The notes: generated by a model not told the origin, from the letters alone. A stretch of 64,000 nucleotides of DNA from Semisulcospira habei (GCA_036245525.1 BTPG01000003.1:189990591-190054590); one strand, 5' to 3'; positions 22,764-36,600 are shown, counted from the first letter of the stretch. Made by a program: numbers and translations.

Positions 22764-22834
22764 CGTCGGGCCGACTTAGGCCGCAGTTGGCCCGCGCTGT
22801 GTGCGGGCCAAATGCGGCTGATGTCGGCCCGAGA
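22764..22834. repeat. GC-rich hairpin (GGGCCGA family)
   Basis: The arms CGGGCCGACTTAGGCCGCAG and its imperfect complement (CTGATGTCGGCCCG) enclose a TGTG loop. A related shorter piece occurs at about 10872-10900 (CGGGCCGACGTCGGCCG). Confidence 0.55.
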
Positions 22835-23033
22835 ACCTTTTGCTCAATATGGGCCAGGGACCAGTGGTTCGACTCAGAGCCCGGAGAATAAGGAGACGTG
22901 CCCGCTTGCTGGTCCGTGAAGAGTCCTCGTGGACCCGTAATTGTATAAGGCTGTACTCGCGTTATATCGTACATCACAGTTTTAGGCTGTCCCGGCTTCA
23001 ACAAATTGAATGTTATATGTCTGCGCGCGTGTG

Positions 23034-23271
<238 letters not shown>

Positions 23272-23539
23272 CTAACCCTATAACGGTCGCATCCCAGCTT
23301 TCACTCCTGAGACAACCCGCGACTGAAATCAATTCCTTAACCTTTCGCCCACACAGCCAACTTGCTCACACTTTGACTACGATTGCTACGTACCTGCATT
23401 TACAAGTTTCAAGAGATGGATTGACCATGAAAGCTCACAGCAAGTGCCCGAGTGTCTTAGCCCCCGAATCTTCGTAACAGCCGAAGGGTAAATATTAAAG
23501 CTTATATTGAACAGACAATTTCAACTTCAGCAAATGCGG

Positions 23540-23775
23540 GATCATTTACTTTCGGTCAGTTCATCCGCTTCACTCAGTCTTCTAGTGGACGAAGACTGTG
23601 TTTTTGAAACTATGGTAAATTCAACTTCAAGGATTTTCCAGCCTTCAAAGTAAAAAAAAAAAAAAAGTTCAGCGAGAGGTATAGATCCTCATGAGGCCCC
23701 GCAACTGCGGCGGCTCATGAGGATCTATACCTCTTGCAGCTGAATTGTGTTCAATACTTCTCGGCAATCAATGGG
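23540..23775. mobile_element. Family E element, reversed
   Basis: The body GACTGTGTTTTTGAAAC and AAATTCAACTTCAAGG leads to the hairpin 23672-23737, in which GAGGTATAG and CTATACCTC are matched (consensus GAGGCATAG). A poly(A) insertion of 15 bases sits just before the hairpin. Confidence 0.65.
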
Positions 23776-24099
23776 CTATCTCGACTGCCAAACCACCCAA
23801 ATTGGACATCCGGGACTATGCAAGGGTATTGTACAAGCCTTGGAGGCGACCAGCATATCAAACGCTAACCTTGAGCTGTCGCGGTAGATCCATCTCCCAC
23901 AGTTGGTGCTGGAAGAAAAAGAGTTGCCAGAGTCAGCATATGGACGGCCATCTGTTTCTGTCGGCGGTATCTGTCTAGATTTTCATATCCTCCAATGTAT
24001 TCAGCAGTAAACCACATGTATGGTGTCCCGTGTGAACACAGACGACATGGCTGTCCCAAGACTTCGGCGACGTTCCAGATTTTTTATATAAAAAACTCG

Positions 24100-24310
24100 C
24101 TCACCGCCGAGAAAATTGTGTACATTAGCCAACTGCACGAGGAAGAAATTCTCATGGACCCCAGCAATTTACCGGGTTTATGAGAATCTATGCTTCTTGC
24201 TGAAACCATTTGTTATCCCTGTTCTTTAGACGACCGGGAATCTTCGTCGTTGAATTTACAATGATTTCGAAAACAAAATATGCGCCAACTGTCAGTGAAG
24301 GTCTTAAACG
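24100..24310. mobile_element. Family E element, degenerate
   Basis: The left side CACCGCCGAGAAAATTGTG and right side AACTGTCAGTGAAGG flank a decayed hairpin (CACGAGGAAGAAATTCTC to GAGAATCTATGCTTCTTGC). Orientation is forward relative to 25329-25552. Confidence 0.6.
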
Positions 24311-24320
24311 CCCGGAGACA

Positions 24321-24410
24321 GTTGCAACAGTGAGTTTAGTCCTGCGCTAGCCACTGAGCAAGGAGCACCTTGCTTAGTGGCTGGCGCAGGACTAAGCTGA
24401 CATATGCAAC
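24321..24410. mobile_element. Family F hairpin element
   Basis: The ends GTTGCAACAGTGAG and ATGCAAC enclose paired TTAGTCCTGCGCTAGCC / GGCTGGCGCAGGACTAA. The loop GAGCAAGGAGCACCTTGC is short. Confidence 0.75.
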
Positions 24411-24599
24411 TTTAGTCTTTTAATTTGGTATGCACATATTCTACGTCGCGCAGAACGTAGTCTTGAAGGTTGCATTTGTCCGTCCGGCGCGTTAATTGTA
24501 GTGGTTAATTATAGGCAGGGGAGTCCTACCTTGTTTATGCAGGATTTGTACCAACGAACCAAGCAACCACCTAATCATCTGCAAAAAAAACCCCACCAT

Positions 24600-25080
24600 C
24601 TAAGGATATAAACAGAGAGGAGCGACACCACCACCACCGATCACCGCCACCTCTACCACCAATAACAACAACAGCAAAAACAAGCTGAACCAAAGCAACA
24701 ACACTAACAACATCAACATCAACACCAACAGCAACAGTAACATCATCATCATTATCATCATCATCATCATCATCATCAACAACAACAACAACAATAACAA
24801 AAACAAGTTGAACAACAACGCCAACACTAACAACATCAAAAACAATAATGTTAACAACACACCAACAACAGCCGTAGCAACAACACCAAGTTCAATAACA
24901 GCAACATCAACTACAACAGCAACACCACCACCACCACCACCACCACCACCAAAACAACAACAACGCAATAACAACAGCAACAACAACAAGAACAAAGTTC
25001 AAAAACACCAACAGCAAAGACTGCAAAAACAGCAGCAACACCACCACCACTACCACCAACAACAACACAACAACAATATT
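24600..25080. repeat. (AAC)n/(ACC)n/(ATC)n low-complexity tract
   Basis: This is degenerate trinucleotide sequence, mostly CAA, CAC and CAT. Long open frames (poly-N/Q/T or poly-L/V) are compositional. Confidence 0.9.
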
Positions 25081-25328
25081 CGCACAACTATAAGAAATGA
25101 GGAAACCGAACTGAAACTAAACGAAACAAAACAAAACAAAAAACCCCAAAAACAAAAGAAATCAAAACAAACAAACAAACAAACACAAGATTGTGGCGCT
25201 AGCAACACGTTCAACACGAAAGAAATGGGATCATATTTACATTTTACGAGTTTAGGGCAAGTGCATGTGTGGCGGAATGAAATAAATATGGAAATGCAAA
25301 CATGCAGTGCTTGTCTTGCACCACATTT

Positions 25329-25552
25329 TTAATCCCTTAACTGCCAGGGCCAGGTGAACGCTACCCATCTGCAAGAGACATAAATCCTCATGAGCCCCCG
25401 CGAATGCGGGGGCTCATGAAGATTTATGTCTCTTGTTAGTTCTGTGTTCTTTTTGCCTGGTTTTGTCCCATTTACATAATTATGTATTCTTCACGCAATT
25501 TACACGTCGTCTCAAACGCGAAATTCGTGATCACTGGCAGAAAAGAAGTTAA
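25329..25552. mobile_element. Family E TTAA MITE, complete
   Basis: TTAA lies at 25329-25332 and 25549-25552. The left end TTAATCCCTTAACTGCCAG mirrors the right end CTGGCAGAAAAGAAGTTAA. The hairpin at 25371-25435 carries GACATAAAT in the left arm and ATTTATGTC in the right, where the consensus is GGCATAGAT. Two matched substitutions are therefore seen. Confidence 0.85.
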
Positions 25553-25711
25553 ATGAGCACACACGGCAGTTTGAACGCGTTGTGATGACACCGTAACAGT
25601 TCTCACAAAACTCGTTACAAAATGCGGTATTCTAATAATCGTGTGTCTAACTTAAACTAGAAAATTCTGTAACCTGAACACCAGAAAAATATACTCACCA
25701 ACAAAAGTAAT

Positions 25712-25771
25712 GCGACGTCATGGGAGTCAACGGAAACGCCGAAGCGTTTCCGTTGATTCCCATGACGTCGC
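25712..25771. repeat. Near-perfect hairpin, CRE-like outer arm
   Basis: GCGACGTCATGGGAGTCAAC pairs with GTTGATTCCCATGACGTCGC across the tip ACGCCGAAGCGT, with a single mismatch in about 28 bp. It contains the GACGTCA half of a CRE-like palindrome, but nothing shows regulatory use. Flanks are not TTAA. Confidence 0.8.
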
Positions 25772-26352
25772 TTTTCTTTTCTGCGTCATTTTATCATCGA
25801 TAGAAGACATGATAACCTCATCTACGTGCACACGTCATTTCCGGTGGAAAGAAGGCTTTCGTTGCGACGTTGATCTCAGCAGACCGTTTCACCAATCTCA
25901 GAAAAGGGCAAACAACTCTCCTGTAAGCAAAGATCCTCGCGCCCACGAGGGTGGCAGTGGACCCGCAAACTGCTCGAAGACGTTTTGCTACTGGGCTCAG
26001 GCCAGACAGATGATGCCTACGTCACTTTTTTTTTTTTCGATCGAAATTTCGTTCGTTAGGAGCGTTATGAATTCCAAAATGAATTCAGTTACCATGGGTC
26101 ATCTTGTAAATTTAAAGAATAAAATGTTTGATTGCTATTCCAAACAGGGATTGTCGCGGTTTTTTTTTATTGTCAAGGGTTATAGATGGAAAAATGTGCT
26201 GAATTCCAAATGTACATCCTTCACACTTAGGGTGTTGTTACTTGGGAGCGGGTAGAATCTCTAGGGTTTGTTTGGATAGCATGTCCGCTAAAAGGTCCTC
26301 GCAAATTAAAGCAGCACAGTTGCAATGCGTCTGTCTGGCTAGCTATCTGTCT

Positions 26353-26396
26353 CTCTCTCTGTTCCTCCTTCTCTCTCTCTCTCTCTCTCTCTCTCT
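26353..26396. repeat. (TC)n tract 5' of a LINE remnant
   Basis: CTGTCTCTCTCTC and a (CT)n run abut the start of the LINE 3' UTR piece at 26397. Confidence 0.9.
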
Positions 26397-26698
26397 TGGT
26401 ATGTGTGTATGCGCGCGCGCGCGTGTGTGTGTGTGCTCGTGTTTGTGTGTGTTAGTGTATGTGTGTGCGTTCGTATGTGCATGTTTGGGTGATGAGTTTA
26501 TAATTTTTTTCTGTATATAATGATGCTTTTGGGTTTTGTATGTAAATATATTTTTATTTTAAAATTATTATTATTATATTTTTTTTTTATATTTTCCTTA
26601 ATTTTATGCTGTAGATGTTAGCAACGGCAAGTTTGTAAAATGACGATTTGTTTTCTGTCAAAACTTTTGACCGTTGAAAAATAAAGTTTCATCATCAT
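26397..26698 (+). mobile_element. CR1/L2-like LINE 3' end, 5' truncated, in (TC)n
   Basis: This is 3' UTR only. Its terminal part (GATGTTAGCAACGGCAAG, AAATGACGATTTG, AATAAAGTTTCATCATC) matches the 3' end of the minus-strand copy at 47987-50478. The upstream flank is (TC)n. The downstream flank is (ATC)n followed by (TC)n. Confidence 0.8.
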
Positions 26699-26705
26699 CA
26701 TCATC

Positions 26706-26822
<117 letters not shown>

Positions 26823-27610
26823 TGAGGTGAGCCCGGTCGATCTTTTGCGGAGCTCCGCTGTGCAGCCAACCGTGACATATAGCAATGGAGTATTGTGCTT
26901 CTTCTTGGATATACCATCATGTATGTGGATGTGTCTTGATCCTGGTGTATTGGAGTGTTGGTTAGCCATCCTTACATTTATAATGATCTTGCTGGGATCT
27001 GCTGGAGATTTGTGTTGTGTTTGTGAATTGTGAAATGGACACTTTACTACATTGCTAACTTTTCCAGCGCGAACTTTCTCGAAGGGCGACCCAGTGGCAG
27101 GATGTACCATCTACTGTGATTTTTGCCTGGACTTATTTGTGTGTGCTAGTTACACGGACCGCAAAAGAGCATTTTAATGATGCCCTGATACTTTTCCAGG
27201 TACTTATGTGAGACTTTATATATTTCACAATTTTATTATGATTTAAAATTTTAACTGAACTCAACTACATATTAGATACCAACACTTTTCAAGCCATGAA
27301 GCAGTGTTTTTGTGTTGACTGAGTAGCTGGCGCCAGCCGGTCTGCACACCTGGCACCTGTGACTTAATTTCCTTCGCTTTCACCCCACCCTCCACCCCCG
27401 GCCCTCTTTTTGGGTGGGCCGAGAGATCATCCTCCCCTTACGTGTGAGTACCGCCCCGCTGGCCCACTTGGCCTAATCCGCTTTGCCTCAGCACCCTCGC
27501 ATTGTGATCGAGGATGGCTTGTTCTCTTCTCGGCTATCCTTGGCGCCCCTGGGGCTAGTCGGCAGGTGTCAGCATACATCTTGGCACCTCCATCCCTCCC
27601 ATGAACAACC

Positions 27611-30078
27611 ATGTCCAACCCCCGCATCACACGCGCCGCCGCCAAGACCCCATGCAATTCTACACTTCAGAAGATAAACGCAACTGAGGACCCGATACAA
27701 AAGAACTTCGAGACAGACTGTACCCGTGTCTTCTTGTGGAGATTAGCCCTGCATGAAAGGTACGTCCAACACCCCCTGTCCCCTGGCTACAGAGCCGAAT
27801 GGATCGACCAGGACAGTAACAAAGAAGCAGTAGACTCCCCCCTCCTTCCCCCGTACCATGATGCTCTACACAGTACACTAGTAGGAGTCTATAGGAGTTC
27901 TGGCAAGAAACTCGCTGTTGCCATCACTGTTTTCTATACCACCTGCCCAGGGAGCTCGCTGCCATGATTGGATAGACAAAGAATTTCAACCGCTCAAAGA
28001 CTGTGTTGAAAAGATGTTGTCTTCCCAGCAATCCTCATCTTTACCACCCCTTGGCGGTCAGCTGGCGCTGCCAACTCCCTCCCCCGGCACAACTGACGAG
28101 TCTCTTCAGGACACTAATTCCTCAACTCCACTCAACAGTGATGTAACCAGCGTCACACCACCCTTGGACGTGACCACATCTCCACCCAGCCGACCGGCTG
28201 ACCCCACCCAGCATGACCCGCCCGTCACGACAAAGCTGCGCAGAGGTTAGTGGAGCCACCGCTGCGAACAGTGACAACTCTACTGGGTAGGATCAGGCCA
28301 CGCCCACCTTTCACTCTCTGTCCTTCGGACCCGACCACCACTCTCCCACCACCTGTCTTTCGACCCAATCAGACGACGAGAAAATCTTCGCAAGTGATCC
28401 GTCTGCCTTCCCACCGATTGCTGTTACCTCGCTACCTCCCCAACAACCCCTCCCCCTCGCCCAGTTAGCCACTCTGCCAGCTCTCCTGTGTCAGTTTCAG
28501 CAGAAATTGGAGGCTTCGGCGGCTAACATCAAAGAACTCCAGTCGGAACTTTCTTCAGTGAAGACCGAACTGGAAAGTGTCAAGGCGCACTGTGTCACCT
28601 TGCAACAACAACAGAGCGCTCTTGAAGCCCAAGTGCAAGATAACGAGGTTAAGAGGAAACATGGCCTCTCTGTGGTGGAAAAAGACCTGACCAGGGTTGA
28701 ACAGTCAACGTGCGCTGATTTGCAGAAACTTACAAAGGAGCAGGAAGCTACCACCAAACAGGTTTCAAAACTTGCTGCTGCCAGAGACACACAGAGCGCC
28801 ATGATCGGTACCCTGAAAAAACAAGTAGGAGCACTTGGCCAGGTAACACCTTCCCAAGAAACAGTGAAACCAGCCCTAGCCTCCACGTCGCCCCTCCCCT
28901 CCCCCGGCCACCCCGTCCCCGGCCACCAATCACTCAGGGAACACCCCAGACCCTGACTCTCGCCAGTCTGTTAGCCCCCTGCATACTCAACAGCAGGATA
29001 ATTATGTGCCTCGCCACTCGTCGTTCAGCATCGAAACCCACAACCGCTTCGCTCCCCTTGACACACAGCTATGTGACAGCAAGGCAGCGCGTGACACTAA
29101 CCACAAATCTGACAGCTCTACTCCCGGTTCGACCAACGCCGTGAACACCAAGCTGCTGACACCTTATGAAAAGCTGTGCCAATCAAAGGTGAACCCGCAG
29201 TCGCACGCTCTACTCCTCGGCGACTCAGTCATCAGGTTTATCGATGACCGGAAATGATGTCAGCTCCGGATTTTACAGTTCAGAACATGGCGGTGTCAGG
29301 TCTGTCTGTCAGCGACCTCATCAAGTGGCTTGACACCCGCCAGCCTGTCCGACATGTACACCACGTCACCTTTCATGTCGGAATCAACAGCTGCCGCAAC
29401 TTGAATGTTCCGGTCGCATGCAACACGTGGCTGCAGCTCATCGATCTGCTGGCCACCAAGTTCCCGCAGGCCACTCTACAGGCGTCCACCATCATGCCGC
29501 CCTTTGGTCAACGCCACCCCCTGTTTGCAGCCGCCGCTAAATCCAATGACAACCTCCACGCGGCCTGCAGAAAGGCTGATATTGCCATCGTGGACCACAC
29601 CGCCACCTTTCTGACCAAGAACCACGCCCCCCGCCAGGCCCTCTACCGGGACGGTGACAGAATGCACCCCAGCGCTGAAGGCACAAAACGTCTGGCCCTC
29701 AATATACGCTACGGTGAATACCGGCCCTACGTAGCTCCACGAGATCATGCCAACTTCAACTCTGCACCCGGTTACCTGGCACGCAAACCCCATGGCTCTG
29801 ACATGACTGGAGGGCCCCCGGCCCGCCTGGTACGTTATGGCCACGGGGTGCGACCTGCTCAGGTTAACAACTCAGAGTTGACTCGGCCTCTTCAGCCAGT
29901 GCCGCCGAAACTCGGCCAGCAGCCTGTCGACCCTTCGTCCCCGAACCCACGAGGTCAGGCGGAACAGCAGTCACCGATGTTCCAGACAACTGACTTTCCG
30001 CCTCTTGTGACTTCATCTGCCGGAACGGCCCAGACCTCAGCTGCTAATACCTGGGGCCCCACTGCTAGTCAGTTGTGA
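27611..30078 (+). pseudogene. LINE ORF1: coiled coil plus SGNH esterase-like domain, frameshifted
   Basis: Successive open segments lie in different frames: 27611-27967 (start MSNPRITRAAAK), 27918-28250 and 28507-28956 (a glutamine/glutamate-rich coiled coil, IKELQSELSSVKTELESVKA). The next is 29006-29257, ending with block I LLLGDSVIRF, and then 29254-30078. The last contains HVGINSC and the DRMHPSAEG motif (block V, Asp-x-x-His). Ser, Asp and His of an SGNH/GDSL hydrolase are thus present, but split by a frame change at an ATGA overlap near 29254. Esterase domains in ORF1 are known in CR1/L2-group LINEs. Confidence 0.75.
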
Positions 30079-33000
30079 CAACCAAATTCCCATTGAATTA
30101 GTAATGCAAATTGCGAAACTTCTTTTCACTGCTAGACAGTGTACATCACGTAAAAACAAATAATTAATTCTCATTATATAAAAATGATTGATGTCTGATG
30201 GGCGCCACATTCCGACCCGTTGCCTGAATGGTCCTTGCTGGTGTGTGTATTTTGATTGTTTTCCACAGCCTTCTTTGGCACTGACCGGGGAGGGTTGTGG
30301 GAGACGCTCGGGTTGCGCCGGTACGGGCTGTCCTGGCTCCGGGTCGGACTGTTGTTCCTGTCATATATCAACCCGAATGAGATTATTCATACAAGACTGA
30401 TGTCATCCAAATGCTCAAATTTATGATTATCAATTAATTAGTACTACAGAACTCTATTGCTGTCGTAACTGTGAAACGTGTGTAGTTTTGATTGCGACGT
30501 AGAACCGCTATCAAGTCTATATCCTTCAATATTGACGCTGTACTGAAAGCGATTTTAAACTCATTAAAATTTTTGTACCTGAGAAATCGGTGACTTACTG
30601 CACGATATAGATTCATGTACGTTTTTCTGACATAGATAACGTGTCTAATGTGTGAAGTCACGACGGAGTCTCAACCACGTTTAGTTCGTATTTGTTGTGT
30701 GATAGACCGTAGCGGATCAGAGACACAAAGTGCGTGCGTCTCTTAGTGCGACGATTAGTCGCGATACAATCACACAACATAATCCTGTTACTAAGAGATT
30801 CAGGATTAGCACTTGATACCTGATGACTGATCAGTGTGTGATGACTGGCTTAGTGGTCAATGTTGGTAGACACACCCGCGTGCAATTCTCATCGGAATGC
30901 GCGTATAATTATGACAATTGCAGCGCTCTGTGACTTTACAAACTGTGTTAACCTGTGTATTGAACAAGAGTGCACAACTTAGTCGCTATTAAAGTGATTC
31001 TTATCACTGACTGTGGCGGTAGCAAAGAATAAGATTACTCTGGTACGCTTCATCGCGTTTTGTTTGTAGCAACAGTACGTTGCACACGCAGAGACCTATA
31101 TCTGCAGACGTTTTTCATTTACATCTACGATCCGCTATCTTTTTCTTCCTAATTTTATCTTTCGCGCATGTTTCAGTGCTGTGTTTTGACCACTTATCTG
31201 CATGCCACATTGTGACACTTTGTTATTGTTGTTTAAACTGTCATTTAGTTTGTTAGTATATTTGAAACTAGTATTTAGTTGCGAAGTTACCTGACATGTT
31301 TACTAGTGTCAGCGATCATTTGCTTAGAATAGGCCACCTCAATGTATATCACCTTTGCAGCAAAGTATCAGATGTTACAGTACTACTTAACCAACCCTCC
31401 CCATATCATATTTGGCTTTACAGAAAGTAGGTTGACAGAGAATATAAGTAACCAAGCTATCACCATACAAAATTTCTCCATTCATAGGCGAGATGCTTCA
31501 GTGCCTGGTCATACTGGCATTTGTGCTTATGTTCACAATACTATTGCTAACAACGTAACACGACGACGTGACCTGGAATCCGCCCATGTGGAAAGCCTGT
31601 GGCTTGAGATAAAAGCAACCGCCAAGTCAACCCCGACCTTCGTATGTTTTATTTACAGAAACCCCGCAGCTACAGTGTCCTGGCAAGATGATTTTGTTGT
31701 AATGGTTGACAAAGGACAAAACTCCAAGGGTGATATACATATACTCGGTGATTTTAATGTTGATTTATTGAAACCTGGCAACACGTCATGGAGATCCATG
31801 ATAACGTTCTTAGGCCTTACACAAGTAGTTCAGTCACCCACCAGGGTCACTGCTACTTCATCCACATTAATTGACCATGTTTATACAACCAACGCCAGTG
31901 CCCTTAGCAATGTCTATGTACCCAGCACCTCTGTCAGTGATCATTTTCCTATTTGTTTTTCATTATCTGCGAAGTTGCCAAAGAAACCTCATAAGGAGCA
32001 TATAACCATTCTCCACAGATCATTAAATTTTTTTTATCAAGATGATTTTTTGCATGAACTTTCCCAAACACCATTTTCCGATGTGTATAACTATAACGAT
32101 CCCAATGTAGCGCTGTCCCACTGGTATAAGTTGTTCCTCGGTGTTCTTGACAGACATGCCCCGAGGCGCACTAAGCGTGTTAAACATCCCACTGTGCCTG
32201 AGTGGCTGACGGATGAGATTAAAACTGCGATGGAACTAAGAGATCTATTGAAACAACAAAAGAAATTTGACGAGTACAAAAAACATCGAAATCTAGTTAA
32301 ATCATTAGTACGTAAAGCACAGAGGCAGTATGCCGAAAAGATTATTGCGGGCGGCAAAGACATACGCAGCGTGTGGCAGGTGATTAACACATTTACTAAA
32401 GGACAATCTAGCAAAACAACGAGTGTCCCCCCGCACCTCACAGCTGATGTATTTAATGAACACTTTCTTAACATTGCAAAAACACTGTCACAGACGAACA
32501 CCAGTGAGCCAGGTGAATACGTATGTTCAGAACAATTGAAACAGCACAGTCAGATAAACGCCGGCAATACTTTCTCAGTTCTCCTAATGACCGTCCTTGA
32601 TGTAGGAAAATCTATAACCAACATGAAAAGTAAAACATCTTGTGGTGTAGACGGTATTAGCAGTAAAATCCTGAAAATTGCGCTCCCTTATATTGTGGAA
32701 TCATTAACTTTTATATATAACCTTTCGATTCAAAAGAGCATGTTTCCCGATGAATTGAAAATAGCAAAAGTTACTCCTCTACCGAAAAGCAAAGATCTGA
32801 GCGACCCAAGTGAGTACATACCTATTTCAATCTTATCAGCAGTGTCCAAACCACTTGAAAAGCATATACATAATCATTTACTTCAATTCCTGGAGAAAAA
32901 CCACCTTATTAGTACAGCACAATCAGCTTTTCGGCCCAAACATTCGTGTCAGACTGCCTTAACTCTCATAACCCACAAATGGCTTACTGCCATAAATGAG

Positions 33001-33689
33001 TCTAAACTTTCAGGTGTAGTATTTCTAGATCTTAAAAAAGCCTTCGATCTCATTAACCACTCAATCTTACTAAAGAAGTTACCTTTATATCACATTGACT
33101 CAAATGCAGTCGCTTTTCTCTCGTCCTATCTCTTAGACAGAACGCAGAAAGTGTTCTTGAATGGTAAATACGAAAGGACTGGTGACCATGGTGTTCCTCA
33201 GGGATCCACCCTAGGACCGTTATTATTCAACATTTTTATAAATGATCTTCCACTGTCAATATCACACCCCGACACAAACTGTGAACTATTTGCTGACGAT
33301 ACATCATTACATGTATCTGATAAAAATGTTTCAACCGTGAGCGCTGTCCTCCAACATAGTCTAGATGAAGTGTCAACTTGGTGTGAAGAAAATCATATGA
33401 TTATTAGTATTCCTAAAACGAAAAGTATGTTGGTGACAACACGCCAAAAGCATCAACGTGGTTTGCAACCCCTTGAGCTGTCCCTTCACTCTCAGCCCAT
33501 AGAGCAAGTGTCAAAACATCGTTTGTTAGGAGTGACAGTCGACGAACAGCTCAGCTGGGAGCCGCACATAGAAACTGCCTGTAAAACTATTTCAAAGAAT
33601 CTATTTTTATTATCCAAATTAAGTCGTATAGTTGACATTGATGCTCGAAAACTATTCTTTAACGCACACATCAAGACACATTGTAATTA

Positions 33690-36600
33690 CTTACTTACTT
33701 ACTTATGCCTGTCACCCCTACCCGGGTATAGGCCGTCGACGAGAGACCTCCAGCAACTCCTGTCCTGTGCTTTTCCTTCGATTCTACTCCAGGTGGTTCC
33801 CAGTCTCTTGATGTCTGCATGGAGGTCTCGACGCCAGGAGTTTCTCGGCCTACCTCTTTTCCTCTTTCCCTGGGGGTTCCATGACTATGCCTGCCTAGTG
33901 ATACTGGAAGCTGGCTTTCTCAGACTGTGACCAATCCATCCCCATCTTCTTCGCCCAATTTCATTCTCTGCTGTTATCTGCTCTGTTCTCTCCCAGAGTC
34001 TGACGTTGCTGATCTTCTCTGGCCAGTGGATTTTCAAAATTCTTCTAAGGCAACTGTTCATGAAGGTCTGTACTCTGTTGACTGTGGTTTTTGTCAATCT
34101 CCATGTCTCTGCTCCATATAGGAGAACTGCTTTTACATTGGAGTTGAAAATCCGGACTTTGGTGTGTTGTGACAGCTCTCTGGAACTCCACACTTTTTTC
34201 AACTGGAGAAAGGCTGCTCTGGCTTTACCGATTCGTGCTCTGACATCTGCATCAGTGCCGCCTTTTTTGTCTATGATGCTCCCGAGATAGGTGAAGGACT
34301 CCACCTCCTCCAACGGGGTGCCAGCAAGCAAGACTGGTTCTTCCCTGGTTGCGTTCAGCCTCATTGTCTTTGTTTTCTGTTTGTGAATGGTGAGGCCCAC
34401 TTGGGACGAGATGTCAGCAAGCCTCGTGGTCTTGTCCTGCATTTGTTGATGAGTGTGGGACAGTAATGCCAAGTCGTCTGCAAAATCGAGGTCGTCAAGC
34501 TGTGTCCACAGTGTCCACTGTATTCCACTTCGTCTGTGCTCTGTGGTCATCTTCATGACCCAGTCTATGGCCAGTAGGAAGAGGAACGGAGACAGCAGAC
34601 ACCCCTGCCTGACACCAGTTCTGACCTGGAGCTCTCTGGTGAACTGCCCTTCGTGGATCACGCGACATGTCATGCCATCATAGCTGCTCTTGATCAGGCG
34701 GACGAGCTTTGTGGGTACACCGTAGTGTCGTAGGAGTTTCCACAGAGTCTCTCGGTCCACGCTGTCAAATGCTTTCTCATAATCCACAAAGTTGACGTAC
34801 AGCGGGGAGCTCCACTCCAGAGACTGTTCCACGATGATGCGGAGAGTGGCGATCTGGTCTGTACATGATCGGTTCTTCCTGAATCCTGCTTGCTGGTCTC
34901 TCAGCTGGGGGTCAACGGAGCTCTTCATTCTCTCTAGGATGATCCTGTTGAAGACCTTTCCTGGTACTGACAGCAAGGTGATTCCTCTGTAGTTGGAACA
35001 CTTGCTGAGGTCGCCTTTCTTGGGAAGCTTGATTAGGTACCCCTCCTTCCAGTCAGCTGGCATCACCTCCTCTTCCCAGATCTTTCCAAACAGTGGGTAC
35101 AGCATCTCAACTGTTGTCTCTAGGTCTGCTTTCAGAGACTCCGCTGGGATGCCATCTGGCCCTGCTGCTTTGCCATTCTTCAAAAATGCCACTGCTTTTC
35201 TGATCTCTTCCCGGCTGGGTCTGTCACAGCTGATGGGTAGGTCGGTCTCTGCCGGCTGGATGTCGGGGGGGTCGGGTGGGCTAGGTCTGTTCAGTAACTC
35301 TTCAAAATACTCGGCCCATCTGTCGAGTTGGTCTGCTCTGTCTGCAATAGGCTTGCCTTCTTTGTCTTTTACTGGTCTTTCTGTATGGCCATACTTACCC
35401 GACAATCTTCTGGTAATGTCGTAGAGCTGTTTCATGTTGCCGCTGCCTGCTGCCTTTTCTGCCTCTGCTGCCAGGCTGTCTGTGTAGGCCCTCTTGTCTG
35501 CCCTGATACTCCTCTTCACCTCGCGGTTGGCTTCCGAGTATTCCCCCTGTGCCCTTACTTTGGCTGCTCTCGTGCGACTGTTGTTGACCGCTGCTTTCTT
35601 CTGCTTCCTCGCTTCTATCTTCTTCAAGGTCTGTGCCGACAGCCAGTCCTTGTGGTGGTGTTTCCTGAACCCTACAGTGTCTTTGCAGGTTGAGTTCAGC
35701 GCCTCTCTAACTGCCTTCCACTGCTGCTCTGTGGTGACCGCCTCCTCTTCATTTACTAGCTCCTGTAGCGCTTGAAACCGGTTGGACAGCACCAGTTTGA
35801 ACTCTTCTCTAACTCCAGTTTCTCTCAGGAGGCCTACATTATAGCGCTGTCTTCTTGTTGTCTCTGTGCGGCTTTTCTTTAGCTTGAGCTTCATTCTTAA
35901 GGTAAGCAGATGGTGGTCTGAGGCGACATCTGCTCCCCTCCTCACTCGAACATCTTGAAGGGATCTTCTAAATTTCTTGCTAATGCAGATATGGTCTATT
36001 TGGTTCTCTGTTGTATGGTCAGGTGAGACCCAAGTTGCTTTGTGTATTCTTCTGTGTGGGAAGATGCTGCCTCCAATGACAAGTCGGTTTAGAGCACAAA
36101 AGTCTACAAACCTCTCCCCGTTCTCACTCATCTCCGAGCCTAGTCCCTGTCTCCCCATCACCTCTTCGTATCCGGTGTTGTCCTCCCCTATTTTGGCATT
36201 AAAATCGCCCATGACGATGGTGATGTCTCGCTCCGCACATTTGTCCACGGCACTCTGGAGTCGGTCGTAGAACTCTTGTTTCTCTTCCTCGTCACTGTCA
36301 TTGGTGGGCGCATAACACTGGATGACGTTCAGCTTGAGCTTTTTCTTGGTTCTAAAGGCTGCTGTTATAATTCTTGGCCCAAGAGGTTCCCAGCCCATCA
36401 GCGCTCTCTGTGCCACTGGTGACAGCATGAGTGCTACTCCTTCTGTATGGGGGGCATTCTCCTCTTCATGACCTGAATACAGAATCATCTCCCCACTTAA
36501 CAGCCTTTTCTGGCCAGACTGCGTCCATCTGGCTTCACTGATACCTAGCAGGGAAAGGTTGTACGTTTGCATTTCCGCTGCTATCTGGGCGGCCTTGCCG

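Noticed and set aside
24600..25332. Asparagine/glutamine-rich or leucine-rich protein
   Set aside because: They are compositional frames over CAA/CAC trinucleotide DNA, without domain or conserved start.
25710..26255. A 181-codon open frame
   Set aside because: It begins inside the hairpin at 25712-25771 and shows no recognisable domain. Composition looks like random translation.
31342..33930. Single intact 862-residue protein
   Set aside because: The N-terminal part is out of frame with the true ORF2 start at 31296, and the last about 80 codons read antisense through an inserted RTE.
35494..35775. Several frames on the plus strand opposite the RTE
   Set aside because: They are antisense shadows of the RTE endonuclease-RT frame at 33885-36713.
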